From Burkholderiales bacterium (GTDB lineage Bacteria; Pseudomonadota; Gammaproteobacteria; Burkholderiales; SG8-39): 13,931 nucleotides of DNA. Below are positions 7,724 through 13,755 of the stretch, in pieces. The notes under the pieces were generated by a model. It saw nothing but the letters and a program-made list of their open reading frames with translations. It was not told the origin of the DNA and did no database searches. Numbering within the stretch: position 1 is the stretch's first letter; each line of letters opens with the position of its first letter. Location: contig JADGRR010000026.1 in NCBI GenBank assembly GCA_017880745.1, positions 1 to 13,931 on the forward strand, read 5' to 3'. The position numbers and the translations under genes were made by a program.

Positions 7724-8782
7724 TCATATTGCCGAGGCGATAGCCCTGCCGACGTCTTCGGTGCTGGCTTTCCCGCCGAGGTCCGGCGTGCGCGGACCGT
7801 CCACCAGCACGCCCTCGATCGCGCGCAGGATCGCGGCGCCGGCGTCGGCGTGGCCCAGATGCTCGAGCAGCATCGCTCCCGACCAGATTTGCCCGATCGG
7901 ATTGGCGATTTTCCTGCCGTAGATGTCCGGCGCCGAACCGTGCACCGGCTCGAACAGCGACGGGAACACGCGTTCGGGATTGATGTTTCCAGAGGGCGCG
8001 ATGCCGATGGTGCCCGCGGTCGCCGGACCGAGGTCGGACAGGATGTCGCCGAACAGATTGGAGCCCACGATCACGTCGAAGCGCTGCGGATTGAGCACCA
8101 TCTGGATGGTGAGCCCGTCGATGTGGTACTGGCTGGTCTTCACTGCGGGATAGTTCTTCGCCATGGCCGCGAAGCGCTCGTCCCAGTAGGGCATGGTGAT
8201 GGATATGCCATTCGACTTGGTGGCGGAAGTGATTTCCTTGCGCGGCCGCGTCATCGCCAATTCGAATGCGAACTTCATGATGCGGTCCACGCCCTTGCGG
8301 CTGAAGGTCGATATCTGTTGCACCAGCTCGCGCTCGGTGCCCTCGTACAGGCGCCCGCCCATGGAGGAGTATTCGCCTTCGGTGTTCTCGCGCACCACGT
8401 AGTAGTCGATGTCGCCCACCTTGCGCCCGGCAAGCGGGCAAGTCACGCCGGGCATGAGCCGCACCGGGCGCAGGTTGACGTACTGGTCGAACTCGCGCCG
8501 GAACTTGATCAGCGAGTCCCACAAGGAGATGTGATCCAGCACCCGCGCGGGCCAGCCGCTGGCGCCGAAGAAAATGCAGTCGTGGCCGCCGATCCGCTCC
8601 TTCCAGTCGGGCGGCATCCACCAGCCGTGCTTGTCGTAGTTGTCACAGCTCCAGTCGAAGTGGTCGAACGCGAGCGAGAGTCCGAATTTGCGCGCTGCCG
8701 CGTCGAGCGCGCGCACGCCCTCGGGCATCACTTCCTTGCCTATGCCGTCACCCGCGATGACGGCGATGCTGTGTTTCTTCAT
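7724..8782 (-). CDS. dmlA: Tartrate dehydrogenase / D-malate dehydrogenase (decarboxylating), DmlA/TtuC type, paralogue B
   Basis: This is a 352-residue enzyme closely resembling E. coli DmlA (YeaU) and tartrate dehydrogenase TtuC. These oxidise tartrate to oxaloglycolate and decarboxylate D-malate to pyruvate with NAD and a divalent metal. Diagnostic segments are GDGIGKEV (11-18), SLIKFRREFDQYVNLRPVR (90-108), RENTEGEYSS (131-140, with Y138), ATKSNG (K189), the metal ligands D222, D246 and D250, and HGSAPDIYG for NAD. The C-terminal TPDLGG is also typical. The ATG at 8780-8782 has AAGG 5 nt upstream. It is the first gene of the minus-strand run and starts 193 nt from the divergent lactonase-family gene, so the operon promoter should lie in that gap. 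A tandem paralogue follows directly. The enzyme class is confident; D-malate versus tartrate preference cannot be read from the sequence. Confidence 0.9.
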   Translation of the reverse strand: MKKHSIAVIAGDGIGKEVMPEGVRALDAAARKFGLSLAFDHFDWSCDNYDKHGWWMPPDWKERIGGHDCIFFGASGWPARVLDHISLWDSLIKFRREFDQYVNLRPVRLMPGVTCPLAGRKVGDIDYYVVRENTEGEYSSMGGRLYEGTERELVQQISTFSRKGVDRIMKFAFELAMTRPRKEITSATKSNGISITMPYWDERFAAMAKNYPAVKTSQYHIDGLTIQMVLNPQRFDVIVGSNLFGDILSDLGPATAGTIGIAPSGNINPERVFPSLFEPVHGSAPDIYGRKIANPIGQIWSGAMLLEHLGHADAGAAILRAIEGVLVDGPRTPDLGGKASTEDVGRAIASAI

Positions 8783-8975
8783 CGTTGCCTTTCAAAGAAA
8801 AAATTAAAGCACGAAAATTGCGAACGCGCGCCGCGCCGGCTTGACGCGCCCTGCGAGAGCTCCCAAACTTGCGCTTCGCCGGGAAGGCAGGAACATAACA
8901 TGCAGCAGGGCGCGCGCAAAGCTCTGTCCGGCGCCGTCCGTATGCGCGCGGGTATTGAACCCAACAGGGAAGACA
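8783..8975. promoter_or_regulatory. Divergent intergenic promoter region
   Basis: These 193 bp separate two genes transcribed outward, so promoters for both the dehydrogenase-led run (-) and the lactonase-family gene (+) should lie here. On the plus strand TTGACG at 8841-8846 is a good -35 (5 of 6), but 17 bp later there is only CAAACT at 8864-8869 (3 of 6 for -10). On the minus strand an AT-rich patch at about 8795-8820 includes TTTAAT as a possible -10, with no convincing -35. I see no long inverted repeat that would mark an operator. The plus-strand gene has AGGGA at 8966-8970 as its ribosome site. Confidence 0.4.
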
Positions 8976-9776
8976 ATGGACGCCATTGAAAACTACGAGG
9001 TCTACGCCATCCGTTACGCCACGCTGGCGCGCAAGGCGGCCGACAATTTCATCGGCGCCGATCCGCACGAAGAAGGCAGCCCGCTCGACTACTTCGTCTG
9101 GCTGGCGCGAAGCCCTGCGCGCAGCTTCGTCATCGACACCGGGTTCGACGCACGGGTGGCAGAGCGCCGCGGGCGCAAGATGCTGCTTGCGCCGGACATC
9201 GGCTTGAAGCGCCTCGGGGTGGACGCTGCCGAAGTGAGCGACGTGATCATCACCCACCTGCACTACGACCACGTCGGCAATTTCGCCCTGTTCCCCAAGG
9301 CGACGTTCCACCTGCAGGATAAGGAAATGCAATACGCCACCGGCCGGCATATGGCGCAGTCGGTATTTGCGCACGCGTACGAAGTGGACGAAGTGGTGGC
9401 CATGGTGCGCCGGGTGTACGAAGGCAGGGTGCGCTTCCACGACGGCGACGCGCTGCTCGCCCCCGGCTTGTCGCTGCATCGCATCGGCGGCCACACCATG
9501 GGCATGCAGTCGGTGCGCGTGCACACGCGCATCGGCTGGATCGTGCTGGCGTCGGATGCCACGCACCTGTACGCCAACATGCAGCAGGTGCGCCCGTTCC
9601 CAATCGTGCACGACGTCGGCGCCATGGTGGAGGGCTATCGCCGGCTGCGCGAACTCGCCGACGATCCGCGCTACGTCGTGCCGGGGCACGATCCGCTGGT
9701 GATGCAGCGCTATCCCGCTGCCGGCCCGGGACTGGAAGGCGTGGCGGTGCGGCTGGACGCCGAGCCGCGCACGTAG
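8976..9776 (+). CDS. Metallo-beta-lactamase-fold hydrolase, N-acyl-homoserine lactonase family
   Basis: This is a soluble 266-residue MBL-fold protein with a complete dinuclear metal site: HLHYDH at 94-99 (H94, H96, D98, H99), H173 in GGHTMG, the bridging D194 in ASDATH and H238 in PGHDP. The order and spacing match the AttM/AiiA-like lactonases that open acyl-homoserine-lactone rings and quench quorum signals. Many family members act on other lactones or esters, so the natural substrate is open. I chose the ATG at 8976 because AGGGA lies 5 nt upstream and the N-terminus then fits the family; the frame is open further upstream without a better start. There is no signal peptide. It is divergent from the dehydrogenase operon and may share its regulation. 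No luxI or luxR gene is present in the window. Confidence 0.85.
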   Translation: MDAIENYEVYAIRYATLARKAADNFIGADPHEEGSPLDYFVWLARSPARSFVIDTGFDARVAERRGRKMLLAPDIGLKRLGVDAAEVSDVIITHLHYDHVGNFALFPKATFHLQDKEMQYATGRHMAQSVFAHAYEVDEVVAMVRRVYEGRVRFHDGDALLAPGLSLHRIGGHTMGMQSVRVHTRIGWIVLASDATHLYANMQQVRPFPIVHDVGAMVEGYRRLRELADDPRYVVPGHDPLVMQRYPAAGPGLEGVAVRLDAEPRT

Positions 9777-9837
9777 GTCCTTAGGGCGTATTGAATACTG
9801 TGGCATGCCACGAGCGGATTTGCGCGCTGCGCGCGCC

Positions 9838-9888
9838 AACCCGGTTTTTGGTACGGATAAAAAGCGCATCCGTACCAAAAACACGGTT
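9838..9888. repeat. Long inverted repeat (15-bp perfect stem)
   Basis: The arms at 9844-9858 and 9868-9882 are exact reverse complements (left arm GTTTTTGGTACGGAT) around a 9-nt loop AAAAAGCGC. After two mismatches a further four pairs (AACC/GGTT) extend it to 9838-9888. The T-run lies on the 5' side and the A-run on the 3' side on both strands. This is the reverse of the polarity of an intrinsic terminator, so a different role, such as a protein-binding site or a remnant of mobile-element ends, must be considered. Confidence 0.85.
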
Positions 9889-9981
9889 ATTAGCAAAAGC
9901 AAGATCGGCTTGGCGTTCCTTTTAGGCAGGATCGCCGATTGCCTGCCGATGTGCTTTTCATCCGTGTGCAATCAATGATCC

Positions 9982-10005
9982 GCGCGGACGGTTTTTTGTC
10001 CGCGC
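9982..10005. repeat. 8-bp perfect hairpin with T-rich loop
   Basis: GCGCGGAC at 9982-9989 pairs exactly with GTCCGCGC at 9998-10005 around the loop GGTTTTTT. It lies 54 bp beyond the end of the minus-strand Bug gene and could stop or stabilise converging transcripts. The T-run is in the loop rather than after the stem, so it is not a canonical rho-independent terminator in either direction. Confidence 0.6.
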
Positions 10006-10058
10006 AATATCGCAACTCCCCAACACCGGCGGATCGGATATGAGTCGCCACCTATAAC

Positions 10059-11033
10059 CTACTTCTTGTCTTCCTCCACCTTGCCCACGCGCTTGACCGC
10101 TGCGGCGAGCATGGCCGCGTCCTTGTCCCAGAATTTCTGGAACTCGGGCGCATCCAGGTAGTGGACCGGCGTCTCGATCTTGGCCATGATCGCCTTGAAC
10201 TCCGGATCCTCGACCGCTTGTTTTGCGGCGTTGCGCAGCGCGGCCATCACTGGCGCGGGCGTGCCCGCGGGGGCGAACAGTCCCGACCAAATGTAGAATT
10301 CGACGTCGTAACCCAATTCCTTGAACGTGGGCACGTCGGGCAGCGCGGCGAGGCGCTTGTCGCCCCAGGTGGCCAGCGGCCGCAGCTTGCCGCCCTTGAT
10401 CTGCCCGATCACCGCGGACGGGCCGGAGGCGAGCGCGTCGACGTGGCCGCCGACCAGCGCATTCATCGCCGGGCCGCCTCCGGTGTAGGGCACGTGCCAG
10501 AGCGTGATATTGGCAGCCTGGGCGAACATTTCCATCGCCATGTGCAGGGTGCCGTAAATTCCGGAGGAACTGAAGCTGATCTTGCCGGGGCGTTTTTTCG
10601 CATCGTCGACCAGATCCTTCACGCTCTTCCACGGGCTGTCGCTGCGCACCACCAGCACGGTGGGGTCGGCCGAGATCAGCGCGATCGGCGCGAACTGGCT
10701 CATCTGGTAGGGTGACTTGCGCTCGAACAGCTTCTCCGCTTCGGGGATGATGGAAATCGAGGACAGCGCCATCATGATGGTGTAGCCGTCGGGCTTGGCG
10801 TTGGCGACGTAGGCCATGCCGATGGCGCCGCCGGCGCCGGCCCGGTTTTCGACGATGATGCGCTGCTTCAGCACCTTGTCCATTGCGAACGCGGTGGGAC
10901 GGCCGGTGAGGTCGGCGACGCCGCCGGGCGGGAAGGGTACCACCATGGTGATATGCCGGCTGGGATACGCCTCCTGCGCCAGGGCAGATCCGGCCAGCAG
11001 CGCCAATACCAGTGCAGCAAGAATTCGTTTCAT
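10059..11033 (-). CDS. Bug/TctC-family periplasmic substrate-binding protein (tripartite tricarboxylate transporter type)
   Basis: This is a secreted solute-binding protein of 324 residues. Residues 1-19 form a Sec signal peptide (KR, then a leucine/alanine core, ending SALA) with cleavage before QEAYPSR. The mature protein shows the Bug signatures PFPPGGVADLTGR near 33-45 and PYTGGGPAMNALVGGHVD in the middle. The first loop and the GGGPA region normally hold the ligand carboxylate through water. Such proteins bind dicarboxylates, citrate, aromatic acids or nicotinate and hand them to TctAB permeases. No tctA or tctB is present here, so it is an orphan receptor. ATG at 11031-11033 has GAGGG 7 nt upstream, and a promoter-like sequence is at 11068-11096. 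The gene is convergent with the lactonase-family gene and divergent from tsaB. The ligand is unknown; the nearby tartrate/malate enzymes hint at a hydroxy acid. Confidence 0.92.
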   Translation of the reverse strand: MKRILAALVLALLAGSALAQEAYPSRHITMVVPFPPGGVADLTGRPTAFAMDKVLKQRIIVENRAGAGGAIGMAYVANAKPDGYTIMMALSSISIIPEAEKLFERKSPYQMSQFAPIALISADPTVLVVRSDSPWKSVKDLVDDAKKRPGKISFSSSGIYGTLHMAMEMFAQAANITLWHVPYTGGGPAMNALVGGHVDALASGPSAVIGQIKGGKLRPLATWGDKRLAALPDVPTFKELGYDVEFYIWSGLFAPAGTPAPVMAALRNAAKQAVEDPEFKAIMAKIETPVHYLDAPEFQKFWDKDAAMLAAAVKRVGKVEEDKK

Positions 11034-11067
11034 GTTGTTGCCCTCGTCGTTGAATCAGGTTCGGCGC

Positions 11068-11096
11068 ATCTTGGACGCGGCGGTGAAGGGTGTCAA
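11068..11096 (-). promoter_or_regulatory. Putative sigma70 promoter for the Bug receptor gene
   Basis: On the minus strand a perfect -35 TTGACA (complement of 11091-11096) is followed after exactly 17 bp by CAAGAT (complement of 11068-11073), which matches three of six -10 positions. It would start transcription about 27 nt before the ATG at 11033, leaving room for the GAGGG ribosome site. The strong -35 and spacing support it; the poor -10 lowers confidence and might imply an activator. Confidence 0.45.
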
Positions 11097-11102
11097 GGGC
11101 AT

Positions 11103-11131
11103 GCGGCAGTGCGCGCCGGATGCGCTAAAAT
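11103..11131 (+). promoter_or_regulatory. Putative sigma70 promoter for the tsaB operon
   Basis: TAAAAT at 11126-11131 matches the -10 consensus in five of six positions. GCGGCA at 11103-11108, 17 bp upstream, is only a 3-of-6 match for -35. Transcription would begin near 11138, about 19 nt before the GTG start at 11157. The in-frame ATG at 11130 overlaps this -10 box, which argues against it as the start codon. Confidence 0.35.
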
Positions 11132-11156
11132 GCGCCATCGCGTTCCAGCATCTGCC

Positions 11157-11828
11157 GTGAATCTCGTTGCGCTCGAAACCTCCACCGAATACTGTTCGCT
11201 CGCCGTGTCGCGCGGCGCCGAGGTGTTCGAACGCAGCTTCCATGCCGGGCAAAGGCACTCGGAACTCGCGCTGCCGGCGCTGCGCGAGTTGCTGCAGCAA
11301 GCGGCGCTCGACATGCAGGCCATCGACGGCATCGCGTACGGGGCCGGGCCCGGATCGTTCACCGGGCTGCGTATCGCCTGCGGCATCGCGCAAGGGTTGG
11401 CGCTGGTGCGCAACCTGCCGGTAGCCGGCATTGGCACGCTGCTCGCGCTGGCCGAGGACTGTGGCGCCGACAAGGTGATCGCCTGCCTCGATGCGCGCAT
11501 GGGCGAGGTGTATCATGCCGCGTATCGCAAGAGCGGCGGTGAATGGATCGAAATGCATGCACCCGCGCTTTACCAGCCCCACGGCGTGCCGCAGGTCGAA
11601 GGCAGGGATTGGGTCGGGTGCGGCAGCGGTTTTCGCGTGCATGCAACGGCGCTGGCGCAGTGTTACGCCGGCAAAATCTCGCGCACCGATGCCGGCGCAA
11701 TCCCGAACGCCGCAGCGATGCTGCGTCTGGCGCAAGCAGTGTTTGCCGCCGGGCAGGGCGTAGATGCCGCCGCGGCTGCGCCGCTTTATGTGCGCGACAA
11801 AGTCGCGCTGAAGACCAGCGAACGATGA
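11157..11828 (+). CDS. tsaB: tRNA threonylcarbamoyladenosine biosynthesis protein TsaB
   Basis: This is a non-catalytic ASKHA-fold partner of TsaD, needed with TsaE and TsaC to make t6A at position 37 of ANN-decoding tRNAs in the cytoplasm. The 223-residue protein has the family's N-terminal MNLVALETSTEYCSLAV, the HSE element (34-36) and the signature GPGSFTGLRI (64-73); E. coli TsaB is about 231 residues. I prefer the GTG at 11157 because it gives the usual MNLxALETS start. An in-frame ATG at 11130 would add nine unlike residues and overlaps a -10-like box. No clear Shine-Dalgarno precedes the GTG. The stop overlaps the rimI start by four bases (ATGA at 11825-11828), so the two are translationally coupled. 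It is divergent from the Bug receptor gene. Confidence 0.95.
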   Translation: MNLVALETSTEYCSLAVSRGAEVFERSFHAGQRHSELALPALRELLQQAALDMQAIDGIAYGAGPGSFTGLRIACGIAQGLALVRNLPVAGIGTLLALAEDCGADKVIACLDARMGEVYHAAYRKSGGEWIEMHAPALYQPHGVPQVEGRDWVGCGSGFRVHATALAQCYAGKISRTDAGAIPNAAAMLRLAQAVFAAGQGVDAAAAAPLYVRDKVALKTSER

Positions 11829-12286
11829 GCGCCGTACTCAAACCCGTGATTGACATGCGCGCCATGACCGAGGCCGATCTGCCGGCGGTGATGGCGACCG
11901 AAAACGCAATCTATGCTTTTCCCTGGACCCTGGGGAATTTCCGCGATTCCCTCGCTGCCGGCTACGACTGTTCAGTCTATACGCGCAATGGCGAGCTTAT
12001 CGGCTATGCCGTGATGATGCTGGCGGCTGACGAGGCGCATTTGCTCAACCTCAGCATTGCCGCGGCTTGTCAGAAGCAGGGCTATGGCAGCCTGTTGCTG
12101 CAGCGCCTGTGCGAACTTGCCCGCGGGCGCGGCGTGGGGCTGATTTTCCTGGAAGTGCGGCCGTCCAATGCCGCCGCGCTGAGGCTGTATGAGCGCCATG
12201 GATTCCACCGGGTGGGCCTGAGGCGCAAGTACTATCCGGCGCAGGTTGGCCGCGAGGACGCGCTGATCCTCGGCCTGCCATTATGA
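11825..12286 (+). CDS. rimI: Ribosomal protein S18 alanine N-acetyltransferase RimI
   Basis: This is a GNAT-fold N-terminal acetyltransferase of 153 residues that transfers acetyl from acetyl-CoA to the N-terminal alanine of ribosomal protein S18. The acetyl-CoA pyrophosphate loop QKQGYG is at 83-88 (Q/R-x-x-G-x-G/A). It is followed by LEVRPSNAAALRLYERHGF (109-127), which is the characteristic RimI C-terminal block, and by RRKYY. E110, N115 and Y122 are the conserved positions I would expect around the active site. The start overlaps the tsaB stop (ATGA) and its own stop overlaps the next start (ATGA at 12283-12286). It is therefore the middle gene of a tightly coupled three-gene operon. tsaB-rimI pairing is common in proteobacteria. 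Confidence 0.94.
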   Translation: MSAVLKPVIDMRAMTEADLPAVMATENAIYAFPWTLGNFRDSLAAGYDCSVYTRNGELIGYAVMMLAADEAHLLNLSIAAACQKQGYGSLLLQRLCELARGRGVGLIFLEVRPSNAAALRLYERHGFHRVGLRRKYYPAQVGREDALILGLPL

Positions 12287-13032
12287 CTTCGCGCCGGGAA
12301 CTGTTCCTCGAGGAAATCGGGTTGACGCCGCTATGGCGGCTGAAAAGCAGGGACGCGGAAGCCCAGCGGGAGGAGCAACAGGAACGCGTCGTCCCGGCCA
12401 ACGTGGCGAAGCCGGCCGCGTCACGACCCGCGGTGGCCGCGGATGATCGTGCCGGGCGCATCGCGCGCATGGACTGGACTGAACTCAAGGCCACAGTTGG
12501 CGCGTGCACGGCCTGCGGCCTGCGCAAAACCTGTATCCAGACCGTCTTCGGCGTCGGCGACGAGCAGGCCGACTGGCTGCTGGTGGGCGAGGCGCCAGGC
12601 GCCGAAGAAGACGCACGCGGCGAGCCCTTTGTCGGGCAGGCGGGAAAGCTGCTCGACGGCATGCTCGCCGGCATCGACTTGAAGCGCGGAGAGAACGTCT
12701 ATATTGCCAATGTGCTCAAGTGCCGGCCGCCGGGGAACCGCAATCCCGAGCACGCGGAAGTGGCGCAATGCTCGCCGTTTCTCGCGCGTCAGGTGGAACT
12801 GATCCGGCCCAAGCTGATCCTCGCCATGGGGCGCTTTGCCTGTCAGACGCTGCTAGGCACCGACGCGAGCATCGCTTCGCTGCGCGGCCGCCTGCACCGC
12901 TATCAGGGCGTGCCGCTCATCGTCACCTATCATCCGGCCTACCTGCTGCGCAACCTGCCGGACAAGGCGAAAGCCTGGGAAGATCTTTGCTTCGCCCGCC
13001 GCACCCTGGCGGAATTGCGCGAACAAGCCTGA
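12283..13032 (+). CDS. Family-4 uracil-DNA glycosylase ([4Fe-4S])
   Basis: This is a DNA repair enzyme that excises uracil from DNA, 249 residues. Motif A, GEAPGAEEDARGEPFVGQAG (102-121), and the C-terminal motif HPAYLLR (217-223) are complete. Four cysteines, C75, C78, C147 and C163, have the spacing expected for the iron-sulfur cluster of family-4 enzymes (CxxC, then about 69 and 16 residues). The first 65 or so residues form an extra, probably disordered N-terminal region rich in Ala, Arg and Glu, before the usual domain. Its opening, RRELFLEEIGLTPLWRLK, looks like a short conserved helix. The ATG overlaps the rimI stop by four bases and has no evident ribosome site of its own, so translation is likely coupled. 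A 12-bp palindrome, GCGCCGCGGCGC at 13037-13048, follows the stop without a T-run. Confidence 0.93.
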   Translation: MTSRRELFLEEIGLTPLWRLKSRDAEAQREEQQERVVPANVAKPAASRPAVAADDRAGRIARMDWTELKATVGACTACGLRKTCIQTVFGVGDEQADWLLVGEAPGAEEDARGEPFVGQAGKLLDGMLAGIDLKRGENVYIANVLKCRPPGNRNPEHAEVAQCSPFLARQVELIRPKLILAMGRFACQTLLGTDASIASLRGRLHRYQGVPLIVTYHPAYLLRNLPDKAKAWEDLCFARRTLAELREQA

Positions 13033-13106
13033 AGCCGCGCCGCGGCGCCTTGAAATCGGCGTGCGTGCCCCCAACTAGCCAGCAGAACTTATCGAGGAGA
13101 ATTCAC

Positions 13107-13724
13107 ATGCGCAGAATATGGGGCATAGTGCTGGCTGCAGTCACGCTGGGGCTCTCCGGCTGCGGTTATAACGACATGCAGCGCGGCGACGAACAGATCA
13201 AGGCCAGCTGGTCCGAAGTGCTGAACCAGTACCAGCGCCGCGCCGACCTGGTGCCGAACCTGGTGAACACAGTGAAGGGATTCGCGGCACAGGAGCAGAC
13301 GATCCTGATCCAGGTGACCGAGGCGCGCGCGCGCGTGGGCAGCATCCAGGCGACGCCCGAACTGATCAACGATCCTGCTGCGTTCGCCAAGTTCCAGCAA
13401 GCGCAGGCGGGCCTTTCGAGCGCGCTGTCGCGGCTGCTGGTGGTTTCGGAAAACTATCCGCAGCTGAAATCGGATGCGAATTTCCGCGATCTGCAGGCGC
13501 AGCTCGAAGGCACCGAGAACCGCATCACGGTGGCGCGCAACCGCTACATCAAGTCGGTGCAGGAATACAACACCCTGATCCGCACCTTTCCCAACAACCT
13601 GACGGCGATGGCGTTCAGCTACCAGGTGAAGCCCAATTTTGCGGTCGAAGACGAGAAGGCCATCGCCAAGCCGCCGACGGTGAATTTCGACAAGCCTGCG
13701 GCCGCGCCCGCACCGGCCAAGTGA
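13107..13724 (+). CDS. lemA: LemA family lipoprotein
   Basis: This is an envelope protein of 205 residues. Residues 1-19 form a lipoprotein signal peptide with lipobox LSGC, so C19 should be lipidated and the protein anchored to a membrane facing the periplasm. The body is long amphipathic helices with family segments such as SWSEVLNQYQRRADLVPNLV (34-53) and YNTLIRTFPNN near the end, and it finishes in a Pro/Ala-rich tail. The molecular role of LemA proteins is not established. The ATG at 13107 has an excellent GAGGAG at 13094-13099, 7 nt upstream. The same frame is open far upstream but only as antisense-like noise within the glycosylase gene. It lies 74 bp after the glycosylase and 31 bp before a TPM-domain gene, the usual LemA partner, so those two probably form a unit. 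Confidence 0.93.
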   Translation: MRRIWGIVLAAVTLGLSGCGYNDMQRGDEQIKASWSEVLNQYQRRADLVPNLVNTVKGFAAQEQTILIQVTEARARVGSIQATPELINDPAAFAKFQQAQAGLSSALSRLLVVSENYPQLKSDANFRDLQAQLEGTENRITVARNRYIKSVQEYNTLIRTFPNNLTAMAFSYQVKPNFAVEDEKAIAKPPTVNFDKPAAAPAPAK

Positions 13725-13755
13725 ACTGAGCCGCGGGGCCGTGCTGCGCGTCCTA

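Larger units (their letters stand above)
9777..10058. other. Palindrome-rich non-coding spacer between convergent genes
   Basis: These 282 bp lie between the ends of the lactonase-family gene and the Bug receptor gene. I see no credible gene here. The stretch is more AT-rich than its surroundings and holds a series of inverted repeats: GTATTGAATAC at 9788-9798, GTGGCATGCCAC at 9800-9811, GCGCGCTGCGCGC at 9822-9834, a long hairpin at 9838-9888, GGCAGG/CCTGCC arms at 9925-9930 and 9942-9947, and an 8-bp hairpin at 9982-10005. Some of these presumably end transcription of the two converging genes. However, none is a textbook intrinsic terminator with a T-run directly after the stem. Confidence 0.7.

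Noticed and set aside
7508..8989. Long plus-strand open frame across the dehydrogenase genes
   Set aside because: It is antisense to both dehydrogenases and shows no domain of its own.
8748..9971. Minus-strand open frame starting in the palindromic spacer and crossing the lactonase gene
   Set aside because: The first 65 or so codons run through the inverted repeats and the rest is antisense to a gene with an intact metal site. A hydrophobic patch near its start (ILLLLITVFLV) is probably chance.
9845..10005. The two strong hairpins as intrinsic terminators
   Set aside because: Neither has a T-run directly after the stem in either direction; T's lie before the stem or in the loop.
11130..11156. 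ATG at 11130 as the tsaB start
   Set aside because: It adds residues not seen in the family and overlaps a TAAAAT -10-like box; the GTG at 11157 gives the conserved N-terminus.
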